The notes under the pieces: model-generated
Told to the model about the DNA's origin: nothing
What the model saw: only the letters and a program-made list of their open reading frames with translations
The model's database searches: none
In this document: in pieces, positions 50,525-58,314 of the stretch
How positions within the stretch are numbered: the first letter of the stretch is position 1
Layout of the letters: every line of letters begins with the position of its first letter
Translations under genes and position numbers: made by a program
From: DATBLE01 sp036555585
GTDB lineage: Bacteria; Actinomycetota; Thermoleophilia; Gaiellales; Gaiellaceae
Length of the DNA: 64,000 bases
Direction: 5' to 3'
NCBI GenBank assembly: GCA_036555585.1
Contig: DATBLE010000017.1
Location: 1-64,000 of the forward strand

Positions 50525-52736
50525 GCGATTCGTCTCGCGCGAGCAGCGCGAGCTCCGGCGCGAGCTCCTGATCTCGCCGTGTCCGGAGCTCGGCCTCGTG
50601 GCGATGGACGGCCCGAACGACCCCGAGCCCGGGCTCGAGCTCGAGGACCGCCGCGTCGTCGCGATGGACGGCCGCCGCGCCGAGGACTTCGACATCATCG
50701 ACCGGTTCGTCGTCCGCTACGGCCTCGACCTCGAGGTCGCAGCGGAGGCGGCCGGGCTGGACGACGAGGAGATCGCCCGACGGCTCGTCGACGTCGACGT
50801 TCCCCGCTCCGACCTCGTTCGGCTCTCCCGCGGACTCACGCCGGCGCGGCTCGCGCGCGTCGTCTCGCGGCTCGACCCCGTCGAACTGATGTTCGCCCTC
50901 AAGAAGCTGCGCGCCCGGCGGGCTCCGGCCAACCAGGCCCACGTCACGAACCTGAAGGAGAACCCGGCCCTGCTCGCCGCCGACGCTGCCGAGGCGGCGG
51001 CCCGCGGCTTCGCCGAGGTGGAGACGACCGTGGGCGTCTCCCGGTACGCGCCGCTGAACGCGATCGCGGTCCTGGTCGGCTCGCAGACCGGCCGGCCGGG
51101 CGTGTTGACCCAGTGCGCTGTCGAGGAGCGGCGCAACCTGCAGCTCGCCATCCAGGGCCTGGTCACCTACGCGGAGACGCTGTCGGTGTACGGCACCGAG
51201 CCGGTGTTCGTCGACGGCGACGACACGCCCTGGTCGAAGGCGTTCCTCGCCTCGGCCTATGCGTCGCGGGGCGTGAAGGTGCGGTTCACCTCCGGCGGCG
51301 GCTCGGAGGCGCTCATGGGCCACGCGCAGGGCTGCTCGATGCTGTACATGGAGGCGCGCTGCCTGGCCGCGATCCGCGCCGCAGGCTCGCAAGGGGTGCA
51401 GAACGGATCGATCTCGTGCGTCGCGCTCGTGCTCGCCGTGCCCGGAGGCGTGCGCGAGATCCTCGCGGAGAACGTGCTCGCCGCCTGGCTCGACCTCGAG
51501 GTGGCGTCGGGCAACGACGCGATCGCGTCGCACTCGGAGATCCGGAAGACGGCGAAGCTGATGGGCCAGTTCCTCCCCGGGACGGACTTCGTCACGTCGG
51601 GCTACTCGGTGATGCCGCGCCACGACAACACGTTCGGCGGCGGCAACTACGACGCCGACGATCTGGAGGAGTGGATGACGGCGCAGCGCGACTGGCAGGT
51701 CGACGGCGGGATCGAGCCGGTCGCCGAGGACGAGGTGCTGGCGGTGCGGGCGAAGGCGGCCCGCGCAGTGCAGGCCGTGTTCGCCGGCCTGGGCTTCCCC
51801 TCCATCACCGACCAGGAGGTCGAGACGGCAATCTACGGCTACTCGAGCCGCGACCTGCCCGACCGCGACCGCGCCGCCGACGTCGCCGCCGCCGACCGGG
51901 TGATCGAGGGGACGGTCTCGGCGCTCGACGTCGTGCGCGAGCTCGACCGCGCCGGCTTCGCCGACGTCGCCGAGGCGGTGCTGGGAATGCAGCGTCAGCG
52001 CGTCTCTGCCGACTACCTGCAGACGTCCGCGATCGTCGGGCCGGACGGCACTGTCCGCTCGGCGGTCAGCGACCCCAACGAGTACGAGGGTCCGGGCACC
52101 GGCTACCGCCTGGAAGGCGAGCGCTGGGAGCTGCTCCAGCAGCTGCCGTACGTGCTCGACCCACGCGCGGCGGAAGCGCAGAACGGCTGCTCGTCGCCTG
52201 CCGTGGAAACGCATGTTGCCATCGTAGGCGACGAGCCGGACGAGGTTGTGGTCGCAGTCGGGCCCGCCTTCGCCCACGTCCTCGGGGAGACGATCAACGG
52301 CCTGTCCCACCGGGATGTCCTGCGAGCGGTCGTCGAGGGCGTCCGGGAAGGAGGCGGGCGGCCTCGGCTCGTCCGCGTGCGCCGGGTGTCGGACGTCGCG
52401 TTCATCGCCCACGACGGCGCGAAGCTGTCCGGCTCGGGAATCTCGGTCGGACTCCAGTCGAAGGGGACGGCCGTCATCCACCGCGCCGACCTCCAGCCGC
52501 TCGACAACCTCGAGCTCTTCGGGATGTCGCCGCTCTACTCGCTCGACTCCTATCGCGCGATGGGCCGGAACGCGGCTGCGTACGCGCTCGGCCGCGCGGT
52601 CGGCCCGGTGCCCACGGAGCTCGACAACTTCGCCCGCGCCAAGCTGATCGTCCAGACGACGCTCCTGCACGCGCGCGAGACGGCCGAGGTCGTGCCCGGC
52701 GCGGAGCCGGTGGAGCTGGAGCTCGAGTCGCCGTGA
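50505..52736 (+). CDS. pduCD: Diol/glycerol dehydratase fused large and medium subunits
   Basis: A 743-residue fusion. Residues 1 to about 555 are the large catalytic subunit: DFDIIDRFV, NQAHVTNLKENP (Gln and His of the active site), EVETTVGVSRYAPLNA (catalytic Glu), SVYGTEPVFVDGDDTPWSKAF, SGGGSEALMGHAQG, LPGTDFVTSGYSVMPRHDN. Residues about 566-743 are the medium subunit: THVAIVGDEPDEVVVAVG, GETINGLSHRDVL, FIAHDGAKLSGSGISVGLQSKG, LDNLELFGMSPLYSL. It overlaps the small-subunit gene by 20 nt. No reactivating factor or shell gene is nearby. Confidence 0.92.
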   Translation: MSGRRSERFVSREQRELRRELLISPCPELGLVAMDGPNDPEPGLELEDRRVVAMDGRRAEDFDIIDRFVVRYGLDLEVAAEAAGLDDEEIARRLVDVDVPRSDLVRLSRGLTPARLARVVSRLDPVELMFALKKLRARRAPANQAHVTNLKENPALLAADAAEAAARGFAEVETTVGVSRYAPLNAIAVLVGSQTGRPGVLTQCAVEERRNLQLAIQGLVTYAETLSVYGTEPVFVDGDDTPWSKAFLASAYASRGVKVRFTSGGGSEALMGHAQGCSMLYMEARCLAAIRAAGSQGVQNGSISCVALVLAVPGGVREILAENVLAAWLDLEVASGNDAIASHSEIRKTAKLMGQFLPGTDFVTSGYSVMPRHDNTFGGGNYDADDLEEWMTAQRDWQVDGGIEPVAEDEVLAVRAKAARAVQAVFAGLGFPSITDQEVETAIYGYSSRDLPDRDRAADVAAADRVIEGTVSALDVVRELDRAGFADVAEAVLGMQRQRVSADYLQTSAIVGPDGTVRSAVSDPNEYEGPGTGYRLEGERWELLQQLPYVLDPRAAEAQNGCSSPAVETHVAIVGDEPDEVVVAVGPAFAHVLGETINGLSHRDVLRAVVEGVREGGGRPRLVRVRRVSDVAFIAHDGAKLSGSGISVGLQSKGTAVIHRADLQPLDNLELFGMSPLYSLDSYRAMGRNAAAYALGRAVGPVPTELDNFARAKLIVQTTLLHARETAEVVPGAEPVELELESP

Positions 52737-53185
52737 GGATCTACTTCGCGGGGCCGCTGTTCACGCCGGCAGAGCGCCGGTTCATCGACGAGTGCGCCGC
52801 CCGGCTGCGCGACGACGGCTTCGACGTCTTCGTGCCCCATGAGCACGAGCTCGCGCTGGACGGAACGGTCACGGCCGAGCGGATCTTCGTCAAGGACTGG
52901 ACGGCGCTCTCGGAAGCGAACGCCGTGCTGGCCGTTCTCGACGGCCCGATGATCGACGACGGCACGGCGTGCGAGATCGGGATCTTCTACGCGCTGATGC
53001 GGAGCGACCCGACGAAGAAAGGCATCGTCGGAATGACGCACGACCTGCGCTCGACGCGCGACTCGAGCCGCGAGGGCGAGGTGAAGGGGCTCAACCTGTT
53101 CGTGGTCGGCTGCATCGAGGCGGCCGGCGCGATCGTCACGTCGCTCGACGAAGCGCAGGCCGTGCTCGACGGCTGGCGTACCTAG
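52733..53185 (+). CDS. Nucleoside 2-deoxyribosyltransferase-like protein
   Basis: A 150-residue protein with the fold of PF05014. RIYFAGPLFTPAERRFIDE is the nucleoside-binding start, IFVKDWTALSEANAVLAVLDGPMIDDGTACEIGIFYAL carries the catalytic Glu region, and GLNLFVVGCIE ends the core. Members exchange bases between deoxynucleosides or hydrolyse N-glycosidic bonds. GTG overlaps the dehydratase stop (GTGA), though a functional link is not obvious. Confidence 0.85.
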   Translation: MRIYFAGPLFTPAERRFIDECAARLRDDGFDVFVPHEHELALDGTVTAERIFVKDWTALSEANAVLAVLDGPMIDDGTACEIGIFYALMRSDPTKKGIVGMTHDLRSTRDSSREGEVKGLNLFVVGCIEAAGAIVTSLDEAQAVLDGWRT

Positions 53186-53188
53186 CCG

Positions 53189-53788
53189 GTGCCGGACGAG
53201 GCTCCCGAGCTGATCGTCCGCGACGCCGGGTCGTGGCGCGGCTGGCTCGCGGAGCACGACGCCGAAACCGGCGGCGTGTGGCTCGTGCTCGCCAAGAAGG
53301 GCGTCACAGAGCCGACCAGCGTCACCTACGACGAGGCCCTCGAGGAGGCGCTCTGCCACGGCTGGATCGACGGGCAGGTCCGTCGCCGCGACGAGGCCAC
53401 CTACTTCCAGCGCTTCACCCCCCGGCGGCGGCGCAGCCCCTGGTCCCAGCGGAACGTCGGGTTTGCAGAGCGTCTCGTCGCCGAAGGACGGATGCAGGCT
53501 GCGGGGGCTGCCGAGATCGAGCGTGCGAAGGCGGACGGCCGCTGGCAGGCGGCCTATGCCGGACCGGCGGGCGCGCAGGTGCCGTCCGACCTCGCAGAGG
53601 CGCTCGCGGCCCTGCCCAGGGCGAAGGCGATGTTCGAGATCCTCACGAGCCAGAACCGTTACGCGGTGATCTACCGGATCTCCGCCGCGAAGCGCGCCGA
53701 CACCCGCGCCCGTCGCGTCGAGCAGTTCGTGGCGATGCTGGCGCGGGGCGAGACCGTGTACCCGCAAAGCCGCACGCTCGACGGCTGA
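53189..53788 (+). CDS. YdeI/OmpD-associated family protein
   Basis: A 199-residue protein. SWRGWLAEHDAETGGVWL, SVTYDEALEEALCHGWIDGQVRR, RFTPRRRRSPWSQRN and the C-terminal helical AKAMFEILTSQNRYAVIYRI are the conserved YdeI/bacteriocin-protection (PF13376-type) blocks. Function is poorly known. GTG 53189 is 3 nt after the previous gene. Confidence 0.88.
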   Translation: MPDEAPELIVRDAGSWRGWLAEHDAETGGVWLVLAKKGVTEPTSVTYDEALEEALCHGWIDGQVRRRDEATYFQRFTPRRRRSPWSQRNVGFAERLVAEGRMQAAGAAEIERAKADGRWQAAYAGPAGAQVPSDLAEALAALPRAKAMFEILTSQNRYAVIYRISAAKRADTRARRVEQFVAMLARGETVYPQSRTLDG

Positions 53789-53791
53789 ACC

Positions 53792-53797
53792 TAGAAT
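53792..53797 (+). promoter_or_regulatory. -10 box of a leaderless tautomerase transcript
   Basis: TAGAAT ends 6 nt before GTG 53804, without a Shine-Dalgarno. Confidence 0.45.
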
Positions 53798-53803
53798 CGC
53801 CGT

Positions 53804-54160
53804 GTGCCGGTCATCCGGATCCTCGCGCTTCCCCGACGCGGGGTGGACGCGCGCGCTGCCGCCGCGGCGGTCGCGACGGCGGTCGCGACGGAGCTCGGCG
53901 AGGATCCACGCGGGACGTGGGTGACGTGGGAGACGGTCGACGCGTATGCCGAGGGCGGTGTGACCCCGACGGTCCAGCCGACGGACACGCACCCGCCGAT
54001 CGCCGCCGTCCGGGCCGGGGCGATGCCCGACGAGGCGGTTGGCCGGATCCTGCGCGTCGTCGGCGACACTCTCGTCCGGGAGCTCGGTCTGGAGCCGGGA
54101 AACGTCTTCGTGACCTTCGACGAGGTCGATCGGACGCGGCTGTACGACGCCTCGGGCTAG
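53804..54160 (+). CDS. Tautomerase-superfamily protein
   Basis: A 118-residue protein whose first residue after Met is Pro (MPVIRILALPRRG), the catalytic Pro1 of the 4-oxalocrotonate tautomerase superfamily. It has one beta-alpha-beta unit at the start and a second at NVFVTFDEVDRTRLYD, giving about twice the length of a classic 4-OT. Substrate unknown. Its stop TAG is immediately followed by the convergent SDR stop. Confidence 0.7.
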   Translation: MPVIRILALPRRGVDARAAAAAVATAVATELGEDPRGTWVTWETVDAYAEGGVTPTVQPTDTHPPIAAVRAGAMPDEAVGRILRVVGDTLVRELGLEPGNVFVTFDEVDRTRLYDASG

Positions 54161-54844
54161 CTACGTGTCCTGCGCGGTCGGCCGGACGAGGATCTCGTTC
54201 ACGTCCACGTGCGGCGGCTGCGACACCGCCCACATCACCGCCCGCGCGACGTCGTCGGCCTCGAGCACGCCCACCGGCCGCTCGTCGAAGAAGGGCGTGT
54301 CGACCATGCCCGGGTTGATGAGCGTCACCCTGACGCCCGTTCCGTTCAGCTCCAGCCGGGCGCCCTCGCCCATCGAGTTGACCGCGAACTTGGTCGCCGA
54401 GTAGAGCGATCCCGGTAGCGCGCGGCGGCCGGCGAGCGACCCGGTCAGGAGCAAGTGCCCCTTCGACTCGACGAGGGCGTCCATGCAGGCGCGAATGGTC
54501 AGCGCGACGCCGTAGACGTTGGTCAGCACCATCTCGCGCCAGCGCTCGGGCGTCTCCGCCTTGAAGCTGCGTTTCCCGCCGAAGCCGGCGTTCGCGAAGG
54601 CGACGTCCAGCCGGCCGTACTCGGCGAGCGTGCGCTCGACCATCGCCTGCTGGTCGGCCCACTCGGTCACGTCGCAGGTGACGGCCAGGCCGCCCAGGTC
54701 GGTCGCGAGCTCCTCGAGCCTGTCGGTCGAGCGGGCGGCGAGGACGACCCGGTACCCCGCCGCCGCCGCGTGTCTCGCGGTCGCCTCGCCGATGCCGGAG
54801 GAGGCTCCCGTGATCAGGAAGACGCGGTCGTCCTTCTCAGACAA
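54161..54844 (-). CDS. Short-chain dehydrogenase
   Basis: A 227-residue classical SDR: VFLITGASSGIGEATARHA, DVAFANAGFGGK, catalytic GSLAGRRALPGSLYSATKFAV and LINPGMVDTPFF. The sequence after the active site resembles YdfG/serine 3-dehydrogenase-type oxidoreductases. TTG 54844 overlaps the small tautomerase gene by 8 nt, so the two form a minus-strand pair. Confidence 0.88.
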   Translation of the reverse strand: MSEKDDRVFLITGASSGIGEATARHAAAAGYRVVLAARSTDRLEELATDLGGLAVTCDVTEWADQQAMVERTLAEYGRLDVAFANAGFGGKRSFKAETPERWREMVLTNVYGVALTIRACMDALVESKGHLLLTGSLAGRRALPGSLYSATKFAVNSMGEGARLELNGTGVRVTLINPGMVDTPFFDERPVGVLEADDVARAVMWAVSQPPHVDVNEILVRPTAQDT

Positions 54845-55019
54845 GCTGCTTCCCGGCCGTGCCCCAGTTCTTCGCGGGGACGCCCTGGATGAGGACGTGG
54901 ATGTGGTCGGGCGAGGCGCCGCTGGTCTCCGCGAGCGCCTTCGTCAGCGCCTCGATCATCTTCGGCACCGACTCCTCGTTGACACGGGTGTCGAACAGCT
55001 TGACGTCGATCCAGGGCAC
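54837..55019 (-). CDS. 4-oxalocrotonate tautomerase-like protein
   Basis: A 60-residue protein starting GTG-CCC, giving Pro1 after Met removal (MPWIDVKLFDTR), the size and catalytic residue of classic 4-OT. Conserved parts: MIEALTKALAETSGA and HIHVLIQGVPAKNWG. Catalyses enol-keto tautomerisation of 2-oxo acids in aromatic degradation. GGAGGAGG precedes the start, and a TAGAGT -10 box is at 55059-55054 on the same strand. Confidence 0.88.
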   Translation of the reverse strand: MPWIDVKLFDTRVNEESVPKMIEALTKALAETSGASPDHIHVLIQGVPAKNWGTAGKQLV

Positions 55020-55053
55020 GGCGATCTCCTCCTCCGATTGCGTTGGCGAGCCG

Positions 55054-55059
55054 ACTCTA
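55054..55059 (-). promoter_or_regulatory. -10 box of the tautomerase/SDR pair
   Basis: TAGAGT on the minus strand, 35 nt before the tautomerase GTG, identical to the -10 boxes seen before lutA and the MoxR gene. No good -35 was seen. Confidence 0.35.
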
Positions 55060-55100
55060 CCGCCGTTTCCCCTGTTGACCGATCGGGAATCAGCCCGCTC

Positions 55101-56828
55101 GTGGCCGAGGTCGTCGAGACCAAGATCCCCGCCAGGCTCGACCGCCTCGCCTGGTCTCGCTGGCACTGGCTGGTGGTGCTCGCCCTGGGCACGGTGTGGA
55201 TCCTCGACGGGCTCGAGGTGACGATCGTCGGCTCGATCGGCGCCCGCCTCCAGGATCCGGACACGTTGCACCTGTCCTCGGCGGACGTCGGTCTCGCCGG
55301 GTCGCTCTACGTCGGCGGCGCCGTCTCCGGAGCGCTCCTCTTCGGCTGGATGACCGACCGGCTCGGCCGCAAGAAGCTGTTCATGGTCACGCTGGGGCTC
55401 TACCTCGCGGCCACGATCGCGACCGCGTTCTCCTGGGGCGCGTGGAGCTTCTTCCTCTTCCGCTGGCTGACGGGCATGGGGATCGGCGGCGAGTACTCGG
55501 CGATCAACTCCGCGATCGACGAGCTGATCCCGGCCCGGGTCCGCGGCTGGGTCGACCTGGCGATCAACGGCAGCTGGTGGCTCGGCACCGCCTTCGGCGC
55601 AGCAGCCTCGCTGATCCTGCTCGACACGGCGATCTTCCCCGTCGACGTCGGCTGGCGCATCTCGTTCGGCATCGGTGCGGTGCTGGGGGTCGCGATCCTG
55701 CTCACGCGGCGCTTCGTCCCCGAGAGCCCGCGCTGGCTGATGACGCACGGGGAGGTGGACGAGGCGGAGCACATCGTCTCGGACATCGAGGAGCAGGTGC
55801 GCGAGTCCACCGGCCAGCGCACCGAGGAGCCCGACGAGTCGATCGAGGTGCGCCAGCGCGAGAGCACCGGCTTCCTCGAGATCGGCAGGACGCTGTTCTC
55901 GACCTACCCGGCGCGAACGTTCCTGGGACTGATGCTGATGTCGGCGCAGGCCTTCGCCTACAACGCGGTCTTCTTCACCTACGCGCTGGTGCTGACCACC
56001 TTCTACAAGGTGCCCGACGCGCACGTGGGCTACTACATTCTCCCGTTCGCGGCCGGGAACTTCCTCGGGCCGTTCCTGCTCGGCAAGCTGTTCGACGTCG
56101 TCGGCCGGCGCGTGATGATCACGGCCTGCTACGGCATCGCCGGCGTCCTGCTCGCGGTCACGGGCTGGCTGTTCGAGCGCGGGACGCTGTCGGCCACCAC
56201 CCAGACGCTCTGCTGGACCGTGATCTTCTTCTTCGCCTCGGCGGCGGCCAGCGCCGCCTATCTGACCGTCAGCGAGGTCTTCCCGCTGGAGATCCGGGCC
56301 CTCGCGATCGCGCTGTTCTACGCGATCGCGACCGGGATCGGCGGCATCACCGGCCCCGTTCTCTTCGGCGCGCTCGTCGGGACGAAGGACCCGGGCAACA
56401 CGATGATCGGCTACCTGATCGCCGCCGGCTGGCTGATCGCTGCCGCGATCACCGAGGCGGTGCTGGGCGTCGACGCCGAGCAGCAGTCGCTCGAGGAGGT
56501 GGCCGAGCCGCTCTCGGCCGAGGAGGCCGACGGGGACCGGCGCGGGCCGTCCGAGGGGCGCAGGCGGAGGCGCACCCGCTCGGACTACGGCCGCGCCTGG
56601 GCGCCGCCGCCGTCCATCCGCGTGCGCGACGACGACGGCTCGTTGCCCCGCGAGGTCGACCAGATCGAGGACGCGCTCAGCGGCGGTCCGCTCGGCCGTC
56701 GCGGGCTCGCGCAGGCGGTCGGTGCGCGCTACTGGGGCCCCGGCCGCTTCCGGCGGGCCCTGCGCCAGGCGATCGCGCACGGACACGTCCGGGAGAGAAG
56801 GCACCACTTCGAGCTGGTCGAGCAGTAG
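55101..56828 (+). CDS. MFS sugar/aromatic acid transporter with C-terminal DNA-binding-like tail
   Basis: A 575-residue major facilitator (SP/AAHS type): WILDGLEVTIVGSIG, GWMTDRLGRKKLFMV, RWLTGMGIGGEYSAINS, RRFVPESPRWL and YLTVSEVFPLEIRALAIALFY. Twelve helices end near residue 465. A basic linker (RRRRRTRSDYGRAW) is followed by a compact 60-residue helical domain (LGRRGLAQAVGARYWGPGRFRRAL) that resembles a winged helix. GTG 55101 is the likely start; the true start is uncertain. Confidence 0.85.
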   Translation: MAEVVETKIPARLDRLAWSRWHWLVVLALGTVWILDGLEVTIVGSIGARLQDPDTLHLSSADVGLAGSLYVGGAVSGALLFGWMTDRLGRKKLFMVTLGLYLAATIATAFSWGAWSFFLFRWLTGMGIGGEYSAINSAIDELIPARVRGWVDLAINGSWWLGTAFGAAASLILLDTAIFPVDVGWRISFGIGAVLGVAILLTRRFVPESPRWLMTHGEVDEAEHIVSDIEEQVRESTGQRTEEPDESIEVRQRESTGFLEIGRTLFSTYPARTFLGLMLMSAQAFAYNAVFFTYALVLTTFYKVPDAHVGYYILPFAAGNFLGPFLLGKLFDVVGRRVMITACYGIAGVLLAVTGWLFERGTLSATTQTLCWTVIFFFASAAASAAYLTVSEVFPLEIRALAIALFYAIATGIGGITGPVLFGALVGTKDPGNTMIGYLIAAGWLIAAAITEAVLGVDAEQQSLEEVAEPLSAEEADGDRRGPSEGRRRRRTRSDYGRAWAPPPSIRVRDDDGSLPREVDQIEDALSGGPLGRRGLAQAVGARYWGPGRFRRALRQAIAHGHVRERRHHFELVEQ

Positions 56829-57218
56829 CTACGAGTCGACGTGCTGCGAGCCGCCGTCGGGCCCGAGCACCAGGTCGCGCTCGCGATCCGGGACGTGGTC
56901 GAGCGGCACGGGCGCGAGCGCCTCGACGAACTGCGCTCCGTTCTCGGTTCGGACCGCGTGCTCGACCCCGCGGTTGATCACCGCCCAGTCTCCGACGCGC
57001 AGGGTCCGGGTCTCGCCCTCGACCGTCAGCTCGAGCTCGCCCTCGGTGACGATCATCACCTGCTCGGTGTGCTCGTGCGCGTGCGTGCCGACGCCGAAGC
57101 CCGGGTCGTAGTTCACGCGGCAGACGAGCACCTGCTCGCCGCCGACGGCGTGGATGTTCACGCCGGGACGGAACTCGTGGAGCTCGACCTCGTTCCAGCT
57201 GCCGAAAGCCTCAGCCAA
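56829..57218 (-). CDS. Cupin-domain protein
   Basis: A 129-residue single-domain cupin. Motif 1 is GFGVGTHAHEHTEQVMIVTEGELEL (two His and Glu metal ligands) and motif 2 is VGDWAVINRGVEHAVR. Small cupins bind a metal and act as dioxygenases, isomerases or sensors. TTG 57218 overlaps the molybdenum hydroxylase gene by 8 nt, making it the last gene of that operon. Confidence 0.85.
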   Translation of the reverse strand: MAEAFGSWNEVELHEFRPGVNIHAVGGEQVLVCRVNYDPGFGVGTHAHEHTEQVMIVTEGELELTVEGETRTLRVGDWAVINRGVEHAVRTENGAQFVEALAPVPLDHVPDRERDLVLGPDGGSQHVDS

Positions 57219-58314
57219 CGGGGAAGCGGAAGCGCGACTCCCCGGCGGCCACCGTGTTGACCGAGATGTCCTCGTCGAAGATCACCCACTTGCCGTCTCG
57301 CCGGGGCCCCTGCTCCTTCTGCTCCAGTGCGCGGAGCAGGCGCTCCGGCGTGACCGGGAGCTCGGTGACCCAGACGCCGACGGCGTCGAAGACCGCGGCC
57401 GCGATCGCCGGCGGCTGCGGGTTGTTCGCCATCTCGCTGATCCCCTTCGCCCCGTAGGGGCCGGCCTCGGAAGGGTTCTCGATGATGATCGTGTCGATCT
57501 TCGGCAGGCCCTTGATGCCGGGGGCCAGGTACGAGCCGAACTCGCCGCCCCGGTGCTCGGCGCTCGGGTAGTAGGGGTAGCACTCCTCCAGCACGCCGAG
57601 GCCGAGGCCCATCAGCGCTCCGCCCTGGATCTGCCCCTCGACGAGCGTCGGGTTGATCGCGCGCCCGACGTCGAAGGCCTGCCACAGGTGCACGACGCGG
57701 ACCTCGCCCGTCTCGTCGTCGACCTCGACCTCGGCCGCGCAGGCGGCATACGAGATCGCCGCGTGCGGCGGGCTGTCCACCTTGCCCGTCTCGGGCTCGA
57801 CGATCGCCGCGTACGGGTTCAGGTGCGCGCCGGTGCCCGTGATCAGCTCGCCGTGCGTCCAGGTGGCGGCGGCGGCGACGTCCGGCACGCCGATCTTCTT
57901 CTGCGGAGCGCCCTTGGCGATCACCTCGCCGTCGACGACCTCGAGGTCGTCGGGCGCGATCTCCAGCTCCTTCGCGGCGATCTCGAGCAGCTTCTGCTTC
58001 GCGCTCAGGGCGGCCTTCTCGACCGCCTTGCCGGCGACGAACGTGGCGCGCGACGCGAACGTGCCCGTGCAGACCGGGGACGAGTCGGTGTTCGAGTTGT
58101 CGTAGGTGATCCAGTCGTACGGCACGCCGAGCGTCTCGGCGACGATCTGGCTCTGGATCGTCTTCGAGCCGTTGCCGATGTCGGCGGTGCCGGAGAAGAC
58201 GTCGACACGGCCGTCCGGCTTGATCTTGATCCACGCCTGCGACGGGTCGCCGTTCTGGTTCATGCCGGTCGGGTACTCGATCGCCGAGATTCCCCTGCCC
58301 GTGTGCTTCGCCAT
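57211..58314 (-). CDS. Molybdenum hydroxylase large subunit, C-terminal half
   Basis: A 367-residue protein equal to the second Mo-cofactor-binding domain (MoCoBD_2) of CoxL/XdhB enzymes. It has KPDGRVDVFSGTADIGNGSKT (Gln-loop equivalent), SRATFVAGKAVEKAAL, VHLWQAFDVGRAINP, QGGALMGLGLGVLEE and the catalytic Glu in PYGAKGISEMANNP. The ATG shares one base with the stop of the gene coding for the N-terminal half. The split falls at the natural domain border. Confidence 0.88.
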   Translation of the reverse strand: MAKHTGRGISAIEYPTGMNQNGDPSQAWIKIKPDGRVDVFSGTADIGNGSKTIQSQIVAETLGVPYDWITYDNSNTDSSPVCTGTFASRATFVAGKAVEKAALSAKQKLLEIAAKELEIAPDDLEVVDGEVIAKGAPQKKIGVPDVAAAATWTHGELITGTGAHLNPYAAIVEPETGKVDSPPHAAISYAACAAEVEVDDETGEVRVVHLWQAFDVGRAINPTLVEGQIQGGALMGLGLGVLEECYPYYPSAEHRGGEFGSYLAPGIKGLPKIDTIIIENPSEAGPYGAKGISEMANNPQPPAIAAAVFDAVGVWVTELPVTPERLLRALEQKEQGPRRDGKWVIFDEDISVNTVAAGESRFRFPVG

